A stretch of 64,000 bases of DNA from Myxococcales bacterium (GTDB lineage Bacteria > Myxococcota_A > Bradymonadia > REDH01). The notes below the pieces were generated by a model that saw nothing but the letters and a program-made list of their open reading frames with translations, was not told the DNA's origin and ran no database searches. Shown piece by piece: positions 51,264 through 59,926 of the stretch. Position 1 is the stretch's first letter. Each line of letters begins with the position of its first letter. Both the position numbers and the translations under genes were made by a program. The DNA lies in contig JACKDJ010000017.1 of the NCBI GenBank assembly GCA_020633625.1, forward strand, positions 35,095 through 99,094. The letters are read 5' to 3'.

Positions 51264-53723
51264 TCAGGTCTCTGGCGCAGCGCTCGTCGCGCCAATCCAG
51301 CCTACCTTCAATAGGGCCGGGAGCACGATGACGGTAGCGAGGAGGCAGCCGAATACCGTCATCGCGATGAGCTGCCCGAACCGCTGCACCGGCACGAACG
51401 AGCTCGTCAGCATGACGCCGAATCCAAACATCAGCGAGAAGCAGGTCATGATGATGGCCTTGCCCGTGCCCCGCGCCGCCGCGACCAGCGCCTCGTCGAC
51501 GTTCTCGCGGCGCTCGATCTCCTCTCCGAAGCGCGCGAGCACGTGGATCGAGCCGTCAACCGCCATGCCGATGCTGATCGAGAAGATGATCGCCGTGGCC
51601 GCGTTCAGCGGCACACCGGTCACGACCATGAAGGCCATCGTGACGACGAGCGGGAGCACGTTCGGTGGAACGCTCAGCGCCGCGAGCCGCGCGCTGCGGA
51701 AGAGCAGCGTCATGAACCCGAAGATGATGAAGACGGCGAGGAAGAGGCTGCCGAGGAGGTCCGAGATCACCGCGTCGAGCCCCTTCGAGCCCACGTAGGC
51801 GTCGCCGGTGAGGCGGACCTGAACGTCGGGGAACGCCGCGAACTTCTCGGCGATGCGCGCCTCGAGGCGGTCGGCGAGGGCGATCGTCGCCTGCGCGCCG
51901 AAGTCCGCGACGCCGATGTTCAGGCGGGCGCGCGTGCTGTCGGCGTTCACGTATGGCGCGAGCGGGTTGCGCGCGCCGGCGGTCAGCAGGGCGCGGTTCG
52001 AAGCGACGCGCGCCGCGCTGTCGAACGGCACGTCGGCCTCGCCGCCGCGGAACTGCTCCACCGCGCGCAGGTAGTCGACATACGAGATGGCGCCGAGCAC
52101 GCCATCCTGGTGCTTCGACCACGTCTCGAGGTCTTCGATCGCGTTGAGCAAGGCCGGGTCGTCGAAGCGGTGCGGCGTCGTCGACGTGAGGTAGACCTCG
52201 AGCGGGCGAACGCCGCCGAGCTTCTGCTCGACGAGTCGGGTCGAGACGACGATCGGGTCGTCGTCGCGGAACTGGTCGAGCACGGCGCTGTCGATGCGGA
52301 TCTGGGTCGCCTGCTGCACCGAGACGGCGAAGATGACGAGGGCGACGCCGAGGACCGGCAGCGGGCGGCGGAGGATGGCGCGCGTGAGCCGCTCCATGAA
52401 CGCCTCGATGGCCCCCTCCTCGGTCGTGGCGCCTCCGCGGCGCGGCGGCTTCGCGTAGGTCAGGGCCGCAGGCAGCGCGGTGATCGTCAGCACGTACGCG
52501 ATGAGCACGCCGATGCCGGCGACGACGCCGAACCGCCGCAGAACCTCGGTCCGCGAGACCAGCAGCGAGCCGAAGCCGATCGCCGTCGTGAACGACGTGA
52601 GGAAGCACGCGACCGTCATCCGCTTCACCGACTCGCGGCACGCATCGAGCCGCATGCGTCCGGCACGCAGCTCCTCGCCGTAGCGGTTCACGAGGTGGAT
52701 GGCGTTCGAGATGCCGATGATGATGATCAGCAGCGGGACGATGTTGTTGATGATGTTGAACGGCTCGCCGAACGCCGCCATGCCGCCGACGAGGATGACC
52801 GCGGAGAGGACCACGGCGCCGGTCGACAGGATGATCGCCGGCAGCCAGCGGAACGAGGCGTAGAGGATCAGCACGCAGACGAGCAGCGAGAGCGGGAGCA
52901 TGACCGTCTGGTCGGCGCGCATCTTCGAGATGACGTCGGACCGAACGAACGGGAGCCCGCCAAGCGACGTCTGCACTCCGTCGGGCGCCGGCGTGTCGTG
53001 GAGGTGGTCACGCACGGCACCGACGGCCGCTTCGATGGCCTCGTTGCGCGTGTAGCCGTCGGCGAGCGGGACGGCGACGGCGGTGAGCGTCTCGTCTTCG
53101 CTGACCAGGCGTCCGCGGAGCAGGCGGGAGCTGCGGACGGCGCGGCGGACGGCATCGGCGTCGTCGGCCGTCACCTCGTCACCGTCGACGGCCGGTCGCA
53201 CCGAGCCGCTGCCGAGCGCGAGGCTGACGACCGTCTCGGGGATCTCGGGGTCGAGGCGTCGTCGCGGGGGGACGCCGCGGATCTCGCCGGCGGCGTTCCC
53301 GACCTGCGTCGAGGTGAGGGCGCTGACGGTGTAGAGGGCGGCGATGATGCCGGACGTCGCCGTGGCGCGCTCGGCGGCGCCGGGCTCGCGCGGGATGGGG
53401 AGGGTGGTCACGGCGTCGACGCGCGCCGCGAACGGCTGCTCGCGCAGCCATCGAGTCAGGTCGTGGATGTATTGCAGCGTCGGCTGCGACAAGACGTCCG
53501 GGCTCTCGACGAGCACGAGCAGCACGTTGTCGGTGTTTCCGAACTCCGCGCGAAACTCGGCCGCGATGGCCTCCTGGTCCTCGAACTTCGCGAAGAGGTC
53601 CGATGGCGTGAAGTCGGCGCGGAGTCGGGGGATGAACGCGGCGAGCGCTGCGGACAGACCGAGCACCAGCAGCAGCACGAGGACGCGGCGACGCGTGACG
53701 AGGTCGGCCAGGCGGTCCAGCAC
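51264..53723 (-). CDS. RND/MMPL-superfamily exporter (819 aa)
   Basis: A polytopic RND-superfamily protein of the MMPL/SSD type, with two similar halves each holding a periplasmic loop and about six transmembrane helices. The first half starts RRRVLVLLLVLGLSAALAAF; the loop has RADFTPSDLFAKFEDQEAIA. Typical TM4-like cores are ILVGGMAAFGEPFNIINNIV then IIIIGISNAIHLVNRYGEEL, and in the second half IIFSISIGMAVDGSIHVLAR. Members export lipids, hopanoids or small molecules and do not need a separate adaptor. No adaptor gene is adjacent. It heads the transcript with TldD and TldE. Confidence 0.9.
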   Translation of the reverse strand: MLDRLADLVTRRRVLVLLLVLGLSAALAAFIPRLRADFTPSDLFAKFEDQEAIAAEFRAEFGNTDNVLLVLVESPDVLSQPTLQYIHDLTRWLREQPFAARVDAVTTLPIPREPGAAERATATSGIIAALYTVSALTSTQVGNAAGEIRGVPPRRRLDPEIPETVVSLALGSGSVRPAVDGDEVTADDADAVRRAVRSSRLLRGRLVSEDETLTAVAVPLADGYTRNEAIEAAVGAVRDHLHDTPAPDGVQTSLGGLPFVRSDVISKMRADQTVMLPLSLLVCVLILYASFRWLPAIILSTGAVVLSAVILVGGMAAFGEPFNIINNIVPLLIIIIGISNAIHLVNRYGEELRAGRMRLDACRESVKRMTVACFLTSFTTAIGFGSLLVSRTEVLRRFGVVAGIGVLIAYVLTITALPAALTYAKPPRRGGATTEEGAIEAFMERLTRAILRRPLPVLGVALVIFAVSVQQATQIRIDSAVLDQFRDDDPIVVSTRLVEQKLGGVRPLEVYLTSTTPHRFDDPALLNAIEDLETWSKHQDGVLGAISYVDYLRAVEQFRGGEADVPFDSAARVASNRALLTAGARNPLAPYVNADSTRARLNIGVADFGAQATIALADRLEARIAEKFAAFPDVQVRLTGDAYVGSKGLDAVISDLLGSLFLAVFIIFGFMTLLFRSARLAALSVPPNVLPLVVTMAFMVVTGVPLNAATAIIFSISIGMAVDGSIHVLARFGEEIERRENVDEALVAAARGTGKAIIMTCFSLMFGFGVMLTSSFVPVQRFGQLIAMTVFGCLLATVIVLPALLKVGWIGATSAAPET

Positions 53724-53896
53724 AGTCGCTAGGGGGCAGAGGGCAGGGGCGCCGCCGTGCGGCGTCGCCGCCGCTTACACCGAGTCGATCCCATTGAACA
53801 GCGCGCGGCGCCTCTGTCGTCGCGTGCGCGAAAACGGGGTGAAACCGCGACTGGTGTCATGTATAGGCCCCACCGTTCGCCAACGAGCCGTGCGCG

Positions 53897-55138
53897 ATGT
53901 TCTTCGACAGAGACACGTTCCTCAAGACGCTGAGCCTGCTGTTTCGGCCCGAGACGTTCTCGCTGCGGCGGCTCGTCGTCGTGCTCGGCTTCATGTTCGC
54001 GACGATGCTGATCAACGTGGTCGTCTGGGTGTTCCAGCGCCTCGACGACGTGCTGTATCCGCGGCACCGCGAGACTGTGGTCGAGGCGCCGGTGTTCGTC
54101 ATCGCGAACCCGCGCAGCGGCACGACGTTTCTTCATCGGCTGATGTGCCTCGACGAGGAGCGCTTCACGTACATGCGGACGTGGCAGACGGTGCTGCCCG
54201 CGGTGTCGATGTACCGCCTCATCGGGACTATCGAGCGTGTCGACCGCGCGATTGGGCGGCCGCTGGGCCGGCTCATCCGGCTGAGCGAGCGCGCGATGTT
54301 CAAGGGGTGGGACGGCGTGCACGCGGTCGGCTGGTCGGCCGCCGAAGAAGAAGAGTTCATCTTCATCTCGTCGCTTCTCTCGCCCGACGCCTGGATGGTG
54401 CTCCCGTTCCCGCGCGAGTTCCGCGAGGTCGACTTCCTGGACCGGCTGCCCGACGCGAAGCGGCTTCGCGTGATGGCGCACTTCAAGGACTGCGTTCGGC
54501 GGCACGTGTTCGCGACGGGCAACAACCGGGTGTACCTGTCCAAGAACGTGTTCGTCGCGGGCCGCCTGAAGTCGTACTGCGAGACCTTCCCGGACGCGCG
54601 CTACGTGCACCTCGTGCGGCACCCGTACAGCTCGCTCGCGTCGACGATCTCGATGTTCACGGCGCCGTGGTCGATGCACTCCCCGGAGATTCCGCGGGAC
54701 TCCGAAGACTTTCGGTACTGGGCCGAGCTGGGCACCGACTACTACCAGTACGTCTTCGACAACGCAGAGGCGCTCGCGCCCGGACGGTTCATCACGTACA
54801 CCTACGACCAGCTCATCGGCGACCCGCGCGGCACCGTCCGCGACATCTACGCGCGGCTGGGCATCGAGCTCAGCGAGGCGTTCGACGAGCGACTGCGTCG
54901 CGAGGCCGCGATGGCGCGGCACTACACGAGCAGCCACGACTACTCGATGCACGAGTACGGCATCACCGAGGAGTGGGTCTACAGCCGCATCCCCGCCGTC
55001 TTCGAGCGCTACGGCTTCGCGAAGTACCCCGGGCACGACGGCGAGGGCGGCGGCGTCGACGCGGCGCAGAGCACTGCGGTCGCCCCGCGCCGCGAGGCCC
55101 CCGAGCCGATGGGCGCGGTCGCCGGAGAGCCCGCGTAG
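53897..55138 (+). CDS. Membrane-anchored sulfotransferase-family protein
   Basis: A 413-residue PAPS-dependent sulfotransferase-like protein with an N-terminal transmembrane anchor (about residues 26-46, LVVVLGFMFATMLINVVVWV). The 5'-phosphosulfate-binding loop is ANPRSGTTFLHRLM (residues 70-83), and the 3'-phosphate-binding motif is YVHLVRHPYSSLASTIS. This combination is standard for carbohydrate or lipid sulfotransferases. The C-terminal 35 residues are low-complexity. The gene is divergent from the exporter (173-bp spacer) and convergent with the VOC gene (3-bp gap). Acceptor unknown. Confidence 0.88.
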   Translation: MFFDRDTFLKTLSLLFRPETFSLRRLVVVLGFMFATMLINVVVWVFQRLDDVLYPRHRETVVEAPVFVIANPRSGTTFLHRLMCLDEERFTYMRTWQTVLPAVSMYRLIGTIERVDRAIGRPLGRLIRLSERAMFKGWDGVHAVGWSAAEEEEFIFISSLLSPDAWMVLPFPREFREVDFLDRLPDAKRLRVMAHFKDCVRRHVFATGNNRVYLSKNVFVAGRLKSYCETFPDARYVHLVRHPYSSLASTISMFTAPWSMHSPEIPRDSEDFRYWAELGTDYYQYVFDNAEALAPGRFITYTYDQLIGDPRGTVRDIYARLGIELSEAFDERLRREAAMARHYTSSHDYSMHEYGITEEWVYSRIPAVFERYGFAKYPGHDGEGGGVDAAQSTAVAPRREAPEPMGAVAGEPA

Positions 55139-55141
55139 GCT

Positions 55142-55519
55142 CTAGCCCGCGCGGCGCTCGACGAGGCCGAGGCGGTTGCCTTCCGGGTCCTGCAGCGAGG
55201 CGAAGCGGGGGCTCCCGCCTTCGGAGCGCGGCTCGGTGACCTCGACGCCGGCCGCACGGAGCGCCGCGACGGCCGCGTCGATGTCTGCGACGTCGTGGTA
55301 GATCTCCGGTCCGCAGCCGACGCAGCGCTCGCCGGCGCCGGGCTCGGCGCCGTGGAGGTCGAGCCGCGAGCCGGCCGTCGGATGCGTGAGCACCGTGTAG
55401 TGTTCGGAGCCGTAGACCACGGCGTAGCCGAGCGTGTCGACGTACCACCGAGCGGTCTTCTCTACCTGGTACGCGAAGAACATGACGTGGGAGAGGCTGA
55501 CGGGGTCAACGATCGCCAT
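55142..55519 (-). CDS. VOC (glyoxalase/dioxygenase) family protein
   Basis: A 125-residue single-domain protein of the vicinal-oxygen-chelate superfamily. Family features: SHVMFFAYQVEKTARWYVDTLG (first strand-helix), RLDLHGAEPG, and the C-terminal SPRFASLQDPEGNRLGLVER. His13 and Glu123 are candidates for metal ligands, but a full His-x-Glu set is not clear, so it may be a non-enzymatic binder. It starts at MAIVDPVSLS, overlapping the TPR gene's 3' end by 14 bp. A longer reading upstream would overlap that gene in another frame. Confidence 0.84.
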   Translation of the reverse strand: MAIVDPVSLSHVMFFAYQVEKTARWYVDTLGYAVVYGSEHYTVLTHPTAGSRLDLHGAEPGAGERCVGCGPEIYHDVADIDAAVAALRAAGVEVTEPRSEGGSPRFASLQDPEGNRLGLVERRAG

Positions 55520-57509
55520 CGGGCTCCTCGGGGGTTGCGGGGCTGGGATCGGCGGCGGTGCTGGCCGCGGTGCTGGGGGGCACCGGCGGACACCCGACAG
55601 GTGCTGAGACACCGGCGGCGCGGCCGATCGCGCAGCTCGCGGCGTCCCACTGCGCCTCGGATGGCGTGGGACGACGGCTGGCGAGGAGCGCGTAGGCCCG
55701 GTCGGAGCGCCCGAGGGCATGGAGCGCGATCGCGGCGTGGTAGGTCGCGTCGCGCGGCGCCGACGGCTCGGCCTCGACCGCGGTGGCCAGCGCGTCGACG
55801 TGCGCGGCGTCGGGTAGGCCGGTGGGGAGGCGACCGACGGCCGCGCGACCGGCGAGCGACAGCGCGGCGGGGTCGCGCGCGACGCGCCACCACCGCATCG
55901 CCGACGCGAGCGCCGTGGGGGGATCGCCAGCTTCTAGCGAGAGCTGCGCGAGGTGGCGGTGGCCGGCGCCGACGTCCGGGTGGTGCTCGGCGAGCTGTCG
56001 CGCGAGTGCGAGCGCTCGGTCGCGGTCGCCGACGCGCTCGGCGGCTTCGAGGGCGCGGCCCACGTTGCGGAGCTCGTCCTGGGAGCCGGCGGTCCACAAC
56101 GGCGCGAGGGTGCCGAGGTGCTCGAGCGCGACGTCGAAGTCGCCCTGATCGAAGGCGATGTTGCCGAGGTTGGCGACCGCCCGAAGGTTGTTTGGCGCGA
56201 GCTCGACGACGTGCTCGTAGAAGGCCCGCTCGTTCGCGAAGTCACGGTTTCGGTCGAGGATCGAGACGACGAAGGTGACGAGCAGCGCGCCGAGGGCAGC
56301 CGCGGCGATCCGCCGCCAGCGCGCCGGGTCAGGCGCGACCTCGAGTCCCCACGCGACGAGATCCACCGCGGCGAGGGCGAGCCCGAAGAGGGGGATGTAC
56401 AGGTAGTGCTCGGCGAACAGCTCGTGGTGGGGGAACACGTGGCTGACCGGCGCCAGGCTGATGAGGTACCAGCCGACTCCGGCGGTCACGAGCGGCCGGC
56501 GCCGGCGCGCAAGGAACGCGGCGGCCGCGAGCGCCCCGCACAGCGTGAGGCCGAGCAGCGCGCGCGGGTCGCCGAACCCGGCGGCGAGCGGGATCGTGTC
56601 GGGCCGATAGTCGCCGATCAGCGGCGCCGCGAGCACGACGAGCTGCAGGTAGCGAACCTGGAGCGCCGCGACGGTCGCGAAGTTCGAGGTGACGGAGCCG
56701 CCCCACCACGCGAAGCCGCGGTCCGAGTGGCTGTCGAGGACGCCGCGGTACAGGACGAGGAGCAGCGAGAGGCCCACGCCGACGGCCCCGGCGACGACGG
56801 TGGCCGGGTGCCGCCGGATCCACGCGATCAGCCCGCCGGCCGGCTTCTCACCGGTCAGCGATGCGACGAGCAGCCCCAGCACGGGGATGACGACCGCAGA
56901 CTCCTTGCTCATGAACGCGACGAGCGTCGCCCAGAGGACGGCGACCCACCACAGGCCGCCACGGCGGGCGGCGACGAGCGAGAGCGCGACCGCGGCGAAG
57001 GTCCAGCCGCCGGCGAGGATGTCGCGGCGCCCGCTCACGTAGCTCACGCTGTCGGTCTGGACCGGGTGGAGGGCCCACACTGCGGCGACCGCGAGCCCGA
57101 GCGCGCAGGCCTGGCTAGCGCTGCGGCGTCGATCGACGCGCGCGAACAGGAGGCTCGCGAGGGCGCCGACGGCGAGCGTCGAGAGCTCGTGGTGAACGAT
57201 GTTCCCGACGTGGTACGCCCAGAAGTTGTCGCCGAAGAGCAGGTGGTCGACGCCGTACGAGACGTAGCGCGCCGGACGGTACGTGCACGCGTAGCCAGGC
57301 TCGAACAGGAGAATTCGCGCGAGCCCCGACAGCGACTTGAAGCAGTTCTGGCCTACGACGAGGAAGTGGTCGTCGAACACCGGGCCGCCAGGCACCGAGC
57401 TCGCCCACGCGGCGACGATGAGCAGCGCGAGGCCGGCGGCCAGCAGCAGCAGTCGTCCTGCGCCAGCGGAGATCGGCGTGTGTGCCAACCCTGCGGGGTC
57501 CGTTCGCAC
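55506..57509 (-). CDS. Multispan membrane protein with C-terminal TPR repeats (TMTC/O-mannosyltransferase-like)
   Basis: A protein of about 667 residues with some ten hydrophobic helices in its first 430 residues, then a TPR region (FYEHVVELAPNNLRAVANLG, AFDQGDFDVALEHLGTLAPL, ALARQLAEHHPDVGAGHRHL). The layout and the motifs VPGGPVFDDHFLVVGQN and YVSYGVDHLLFGDNFWAYHV resemble TMTC/DUF1736-type glycosyltransferases that use lipid-linked mannose; this is a similarity of layout, not proof. I use the GTG at 57509; an ATG at 57602 would be immediately behind a 12-bp hairpin, an awkward position for a ribosome-binding site. The stop overlaps the VOC start. Confidence 0.78.
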   Translation of the reverse strand: MRTDPAGLAHTPISAGAGRLLLLAAGLALLIVAAWASSVPGGPVFDDHFLVVGQNCFKSLSGLARILLFEPGYACTYRPARYVSYGVDHLLFGDNFWAYHVGNIVHHELSTLAVGALASLLFARVDRRRSASQACALGLAVAAVWALHPVQTDSVSYVSGRRDILAGGWTFAAVALSLVAARRGGLWWVAVLWATLVAFMSKESAVVIPVLGLLVASLTGEKPAGGLIAWIRRHPATVVAGAVGVGLSLLLVLYRGVLDSHSDRGFAWWGGSVTSNFATVAALQVRYLQLVVLAAPLIGDYRPDTIPLAAGFGDPRALLGLTLCGALAAAAFLARRRRPLVTAGVGWYLISLAPVSHVFPHHELFAEHYLYIPLFGLALAAVDLVAWGLEVAPDPARWRRIAAAALGALLVTFVVSILDRNRDFANERAFYEHVVELAPNNLRAVANLGNIAFDQGDFDVALEHLGTLAPLWTAGSQDELRNVGRALEAAERVGDRDRALALARQLAEHHPDVGAGHRHLAQLSLEAGDPPTALASAMRWWRVARDPAALSLAGRAAVGRLPTGLPDAAHVDALATAVEAEPSAPRDATYHAAIALHALGRSDRAYALLASRRPTPSEAQWDAASCAIGRAAGVSAPVGCPPVPPSTAASTAADPSPATPEEPDGDR

Positions 57510-57602
57510 TGTCGTCGTGGGGCAGCGTGGGAGAGGCGCCGGGTCGAGTCGTACAGCGGGCGCGGCGCGGGGGCAACGCCGGTCGCTGGCGCACGAACGC
57601 AT

Positions 57603-57631
57603 TCCGCCGCGGGCGTCATGCCCGCGGCGGA
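57603..57631. terminator. 12-bp hairpin upstream of the TPR membrane-protein gene
   Basis: TCCGCCGCGGGC (57603-57614), loop GTCAT, then GCCCGCGGCGGA (57620-57631), a perfect 12-bp stem. No T-run follows. It could be a leader attenuator, or a terminator for transcription arriving from upstream on the minus strand. It directly abuts an alternative start at 57602. Confidence 0.45.
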
Positions 57632-57703
57632 GGGGTTTGCGAGAGGTCGAGCGACTTGGGGAAGCACCACTTGACCGCTTGGACGATGTTTCAAGTTAGG
57701 TGC

Positions 57704-57718
57704 CAGATCGCGGATCTG
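57704..57718. promoter_or_regulatory. CAGATC-GCG-GATCTG dyad in a 197-bp spacer
   Basis: A perfect 6-bp inverted repeat with a 3-nt spacer, in an otherwise AT-richer spacer (57632-57828). Nearby on the minus strand is TGGCACCTAACTTGAA, which fits the sigma-54 -24 element but has GA where the invariant GC should be at -12. Possible operator; not certain. Confidence 0.3.
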
Positions 57719-57828
57719 TCGTGTCGATGTACGTAAGTGGCTACAGCATATACAGTTTTTGTGAGGTCAGCGTTGGGCGCCCCACCGCGGCGTAGCACGG
57801 ACCGCGACATCGCTGTCATACCCGTACC

Positions 57829-58779
57829 TCAGCGGCCGAAGCCCCGGTCGAGCTGGACGCCGAGCGTCACGATCTGCAGCGGCGACGCGGAGACGAGGTC
57901 GCGGAAGCCGACGACGGCGGCGACGCCCGGGACGAACTCGACGCCAGCCTGCAGGAAGATGTCGCCCACGATGACGTCGCTCGCCAAGATGTCGAGCCCG
58001 AGCCGCGCGTTGAGGACGAGCGGGCGGACCGGCGCGGCGTCGAAGCCGAAGCCGAGGCAGGCGCCGGCGTTCAAGACGCCATTCTCGCTGCCGAACACGG
58101 GGACGCCGAACGTCCAGAAGACCTCGCCGCGTGCTCCGGTCCAGATCCGGGGGTCGACGGCGACGAGGGTGACGCCCAGGCGGTCGCTCGCCGAGAAGTC
58201 CATGATGCGCTCGTGCCAGACGACGAGGCCGGGCGTGACGGTCGACTCGAGCTTCGCGAAGACACCGAAGCCGAGCGGGAGCTGCGGCGCGCTGGCGTTG
58301 AGGGCGGGGCCGTCGGAGCGGTTGGGCGACACGAGGCCGTCGAGGCGGAGCTGGATGTGGCCCTGGCGGTGGTGGGTGAGCGGCTCAGCGAGCGAGAGCG
58401 CCTCGAGGTCGGCGGCTCGAACGCGAGACGGCGCGTTGTAGCCGCGACCGTCGTACACCCCGTCGCCGAAGCTGAAGCTCGCGCCGGGAGTGTGGCCGAC
58501 GAAGGCGGCTGACCACCACAAGTCGGCGCGGGTGCGCGTCCCCGAGACATAGGCGGTCGGCGGCGGGCTGGCCGTCCCGGGCTGCGGTGCCGGCGGGTCT
58601 GGCGGCTGCTGGCGTCGGTCGACCGAGTCTCTGAAGTCGTCGAGGCTCCCGGCGAGCGCGGTAGGTGTCAGCGCCGAGAGCGCCGACACGAACGCGGCGA
58701 CGCGGGCAAGCGCGCTGGCCTTCGCACGGAGCGCGGGAGCGCGTGTGGTGGGCGCGGTTCGGGGGCGTCTGCGTTCCAT
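57829..58779 (-). CDS. Secreted protein, possibly an outer-membrane beta barrel
   Basis: A 316-residue exported protein with a basic N-terminus followed by a signal core (ALARVAAFVSALSALTPTALA). A Pro/Gln/Ala linker precedes a domain rich in alternating hydrophobic/polar strands (FSFGDGVYDGRGYNAPSRVR, HIQLRLDGLVSPNRSDGP, FGVFAKLESTVTPGLVVWHE, LNARLGLDILASDVIVGDIF) ending in LGVQLDRGFGR. The terminal residue is Arg rather than the usual aromatic, so barrel insertion is uncertain. No named family recognised. It lies downstream of the lipoprotein at 58834 on the same strand, with a hairpin between. Confidence 0.7.
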   Translation of the reverse strand: MERRRPRTAPTTRAPALRAKASALARVAAFVSALSALTPTALAGSLDDFRDSVDRRQQPPDPPAPQPGTASPPPTAYVSGTRTRADLWWSAAFVGHTPGASFSFGDGVYDGRGYNAPSRVRAADLEALSLAEPLTHHRQGHIQLRLDGLVSPNRSDGPALNASAPQLPLGFGVFAKLESTVTPGLVVWHERIMDFSASDRLGVTLVAVDPRIWTGARGEVFWTFGVPVFGSENGVLNAGACLGFGFDAAPVRPLVLNARLGLDILASDVIVGDIFLQAGVEFVPGVAAVVGFRDLVSASPLQIVTLGVQLDRGFGR

Positions 58780-58787
58780 CGGGTCCG

Positions 58788-58815
58788 CTCGGGTGAGGCG
58801 CGTCGCCTCACCGAG
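58788..58815. terminator. Hairpin between lipoprotein and barrel-like genes
   Basis: GGTGAGGCG stem, CGT loop, CGCCTCACC, extended by CTC/GAG outside a one-base bulge (58788-58815). It lies 9 bp upstream of the barrel-like gene and 19 bp after the lipoprotein stop. It may terminate the upstream gene or attenuate the downstream one. Confidence 0.45.
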
Positions 58816-58833
58816 ACGAGCGCCGACCCGACA

Positions 58834-59439
58834 CTATTCACCGCGCGTGGCGGTCCCAGTCGGCGCCTCAGTGGCGGCCCACCCGAGGGCGACGCTGACG
58901 TCGCGCGCCACCGCGTCGGCCGTGGCGAGGTCGCGCGCGACGACGTGCACGACGAACCGGTCGCGCGACGCGACGGCCTCGTGCGGATGGGGCAGGACGC
59001 GGCGGCGCTCGTCGATATCGGTGACGTGCGGCGCAGCGAAGCGCGGGTTGGGGTAGCGGATGAGCGCGACGCGGACGGTGTCGGTGCCGCGCCGGAACTC
59101 CCCCGACTCGCCGGTCGCGCCGGGCGGGAGGTGGACGAAGTCGTCGAGCGCAGCCGCCCCGTCGGGGTCGAAGCCGACGCGCGCCATGAGCCCGGCGAGC
59201 GGCGGCGGCTCGGTCACCGCCGCGTGCGCCGCTCCGGGGGCGGGGTTCTCGCTGGGCGCCCCGGTCGCGGCGGGCGGCGCGGGTGGGTCGTCTGGGTTTG
59301 CCGCGGTCGTGGCGCTGCCGTCGGCGGGCTCCGCTGCCTCGGTGGGTGCCGGGTCACGGCCCGGTGAACACCCGCTCGCGACGGCGCCGAGCGCGACAAT
59401 CCCGGCGAGGAGCCTCGTGCGAAGAGACGACAGGTTCAC
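58834..59439 (-). CDS. Small lipoprotein of unknown function
   Basis: A 201-residue exported lipoprotein. The GTG at 59439 overlaps the Rieske stop (GTGA). The signal ends in lipobox VASGC, followed by about 65 residues of Ala/Pro/Asp/Glu linker. The remaining domain (about 120 residues) contains RVALIRYPNPRFAAPHVTDI, HPHEAVASRDRFVVHVVARD and LATADAVARDVSVALGWAAT, with several His. I recognise no family. Tight coupling to a Rieske protein suggests shared expression. Confidence 0.72.
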   Translation of the reverse strand: MNLSSLRTRLLAGIVALGAVASGCSPGRDPAPTEAAEPADGSATTAANPDDPPAPPAATGAPSENPAPGAAHAAVTEPPPLAGLMARVGFDPDGAAALDDFVHLPPGATGESGEFRRGTDTVRVALIRYPNPRFAAPHVTDIDERRRVLPHPHEAVASRDRFVVHVVARDLATADAVARDVSVALGWAATEAPTGTATRGE

Positions 59440-59831
59440 GGCTCCGCTCCGGAGTCGAGGGCGCCGTCGGGCAGGCGGATGCGCAGTGAGCGGCGCAGCC
59501 GATCCACGACGAGCGGGCGCAGCGATGCGCCCTCGCAAGGTCCAGAGACGCAGTAACCGTCGCGCGCTCGAAACAAGGCTCCGTGCGCGGCGCAGAGGAG
59601 GTGCCCGTCGTGGAGCTGCGGCGCGGCGCCGGCTGCGAGCGGCGTTCCCCAGTGGGGGCACGCGTCGAAGTAGGCGCGCGGGCCCTCTCCGTCACGGACG
59701 AGGAGGCCGCGCCGCACACGTGCGCCGCCGACCGCGCGTGGGCTCAGCCATGCGAACGCCTCGACGGGCGGCCCGATCACGGCGAGCTCGGCCAGCGCGG
59801 GGCCGCCGCTGTTCGGGGGGACTGGGATCAT
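59436..59831 (-). CDS. Rieske-type [2Fe-2S] ferredoxin-like protein
   Basis: A 131-residue Rieske protein. The two ligand boxes are present: CPHWGT (Cys58, His60) and CAAHGALF (Cys80, His83), the CxH and CxxH pattern. The usual C-terminal SGPCEG loop follows. It has no transmembrane helix or signal, so it is a soluble ferredoxin of the NirD or biphenyl-type class. The electron partner is not nearby. The start is the ATG at 59831; the longer reading to 60299 runs into the opposite gene. Confidence 0.85.
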   Translation of the reverse strand: MIPVPPNSGGPALAELAVIGPPVEAFAWLSPRAVGGARVRRGLLVRDGEGPRAYFDACPHWGTPLAAGAAPQLHDGHLLCAAHGALFRARDGYCVSGPCEGASLRPLVVDRLRRSLRIRLPDGALDSGAEP

Positions 59832-59926
59832 CGCGGAGGGTGACAATGCGCGTTGGCTCCAGTTATGGTCGGCGCGTGCGGCGCGGGCTGTCAACCTGCG
59901 CGAGTCGCACGGCAGCAAGGTGAGGC

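Noticed and set aside
57690..57706. Sigma-54 promoter upstream of the TPR membrane-protein gene
   Set aside because: The -24 element TGGCAC fits, but the -12 element has GA where the invariant GC is required.
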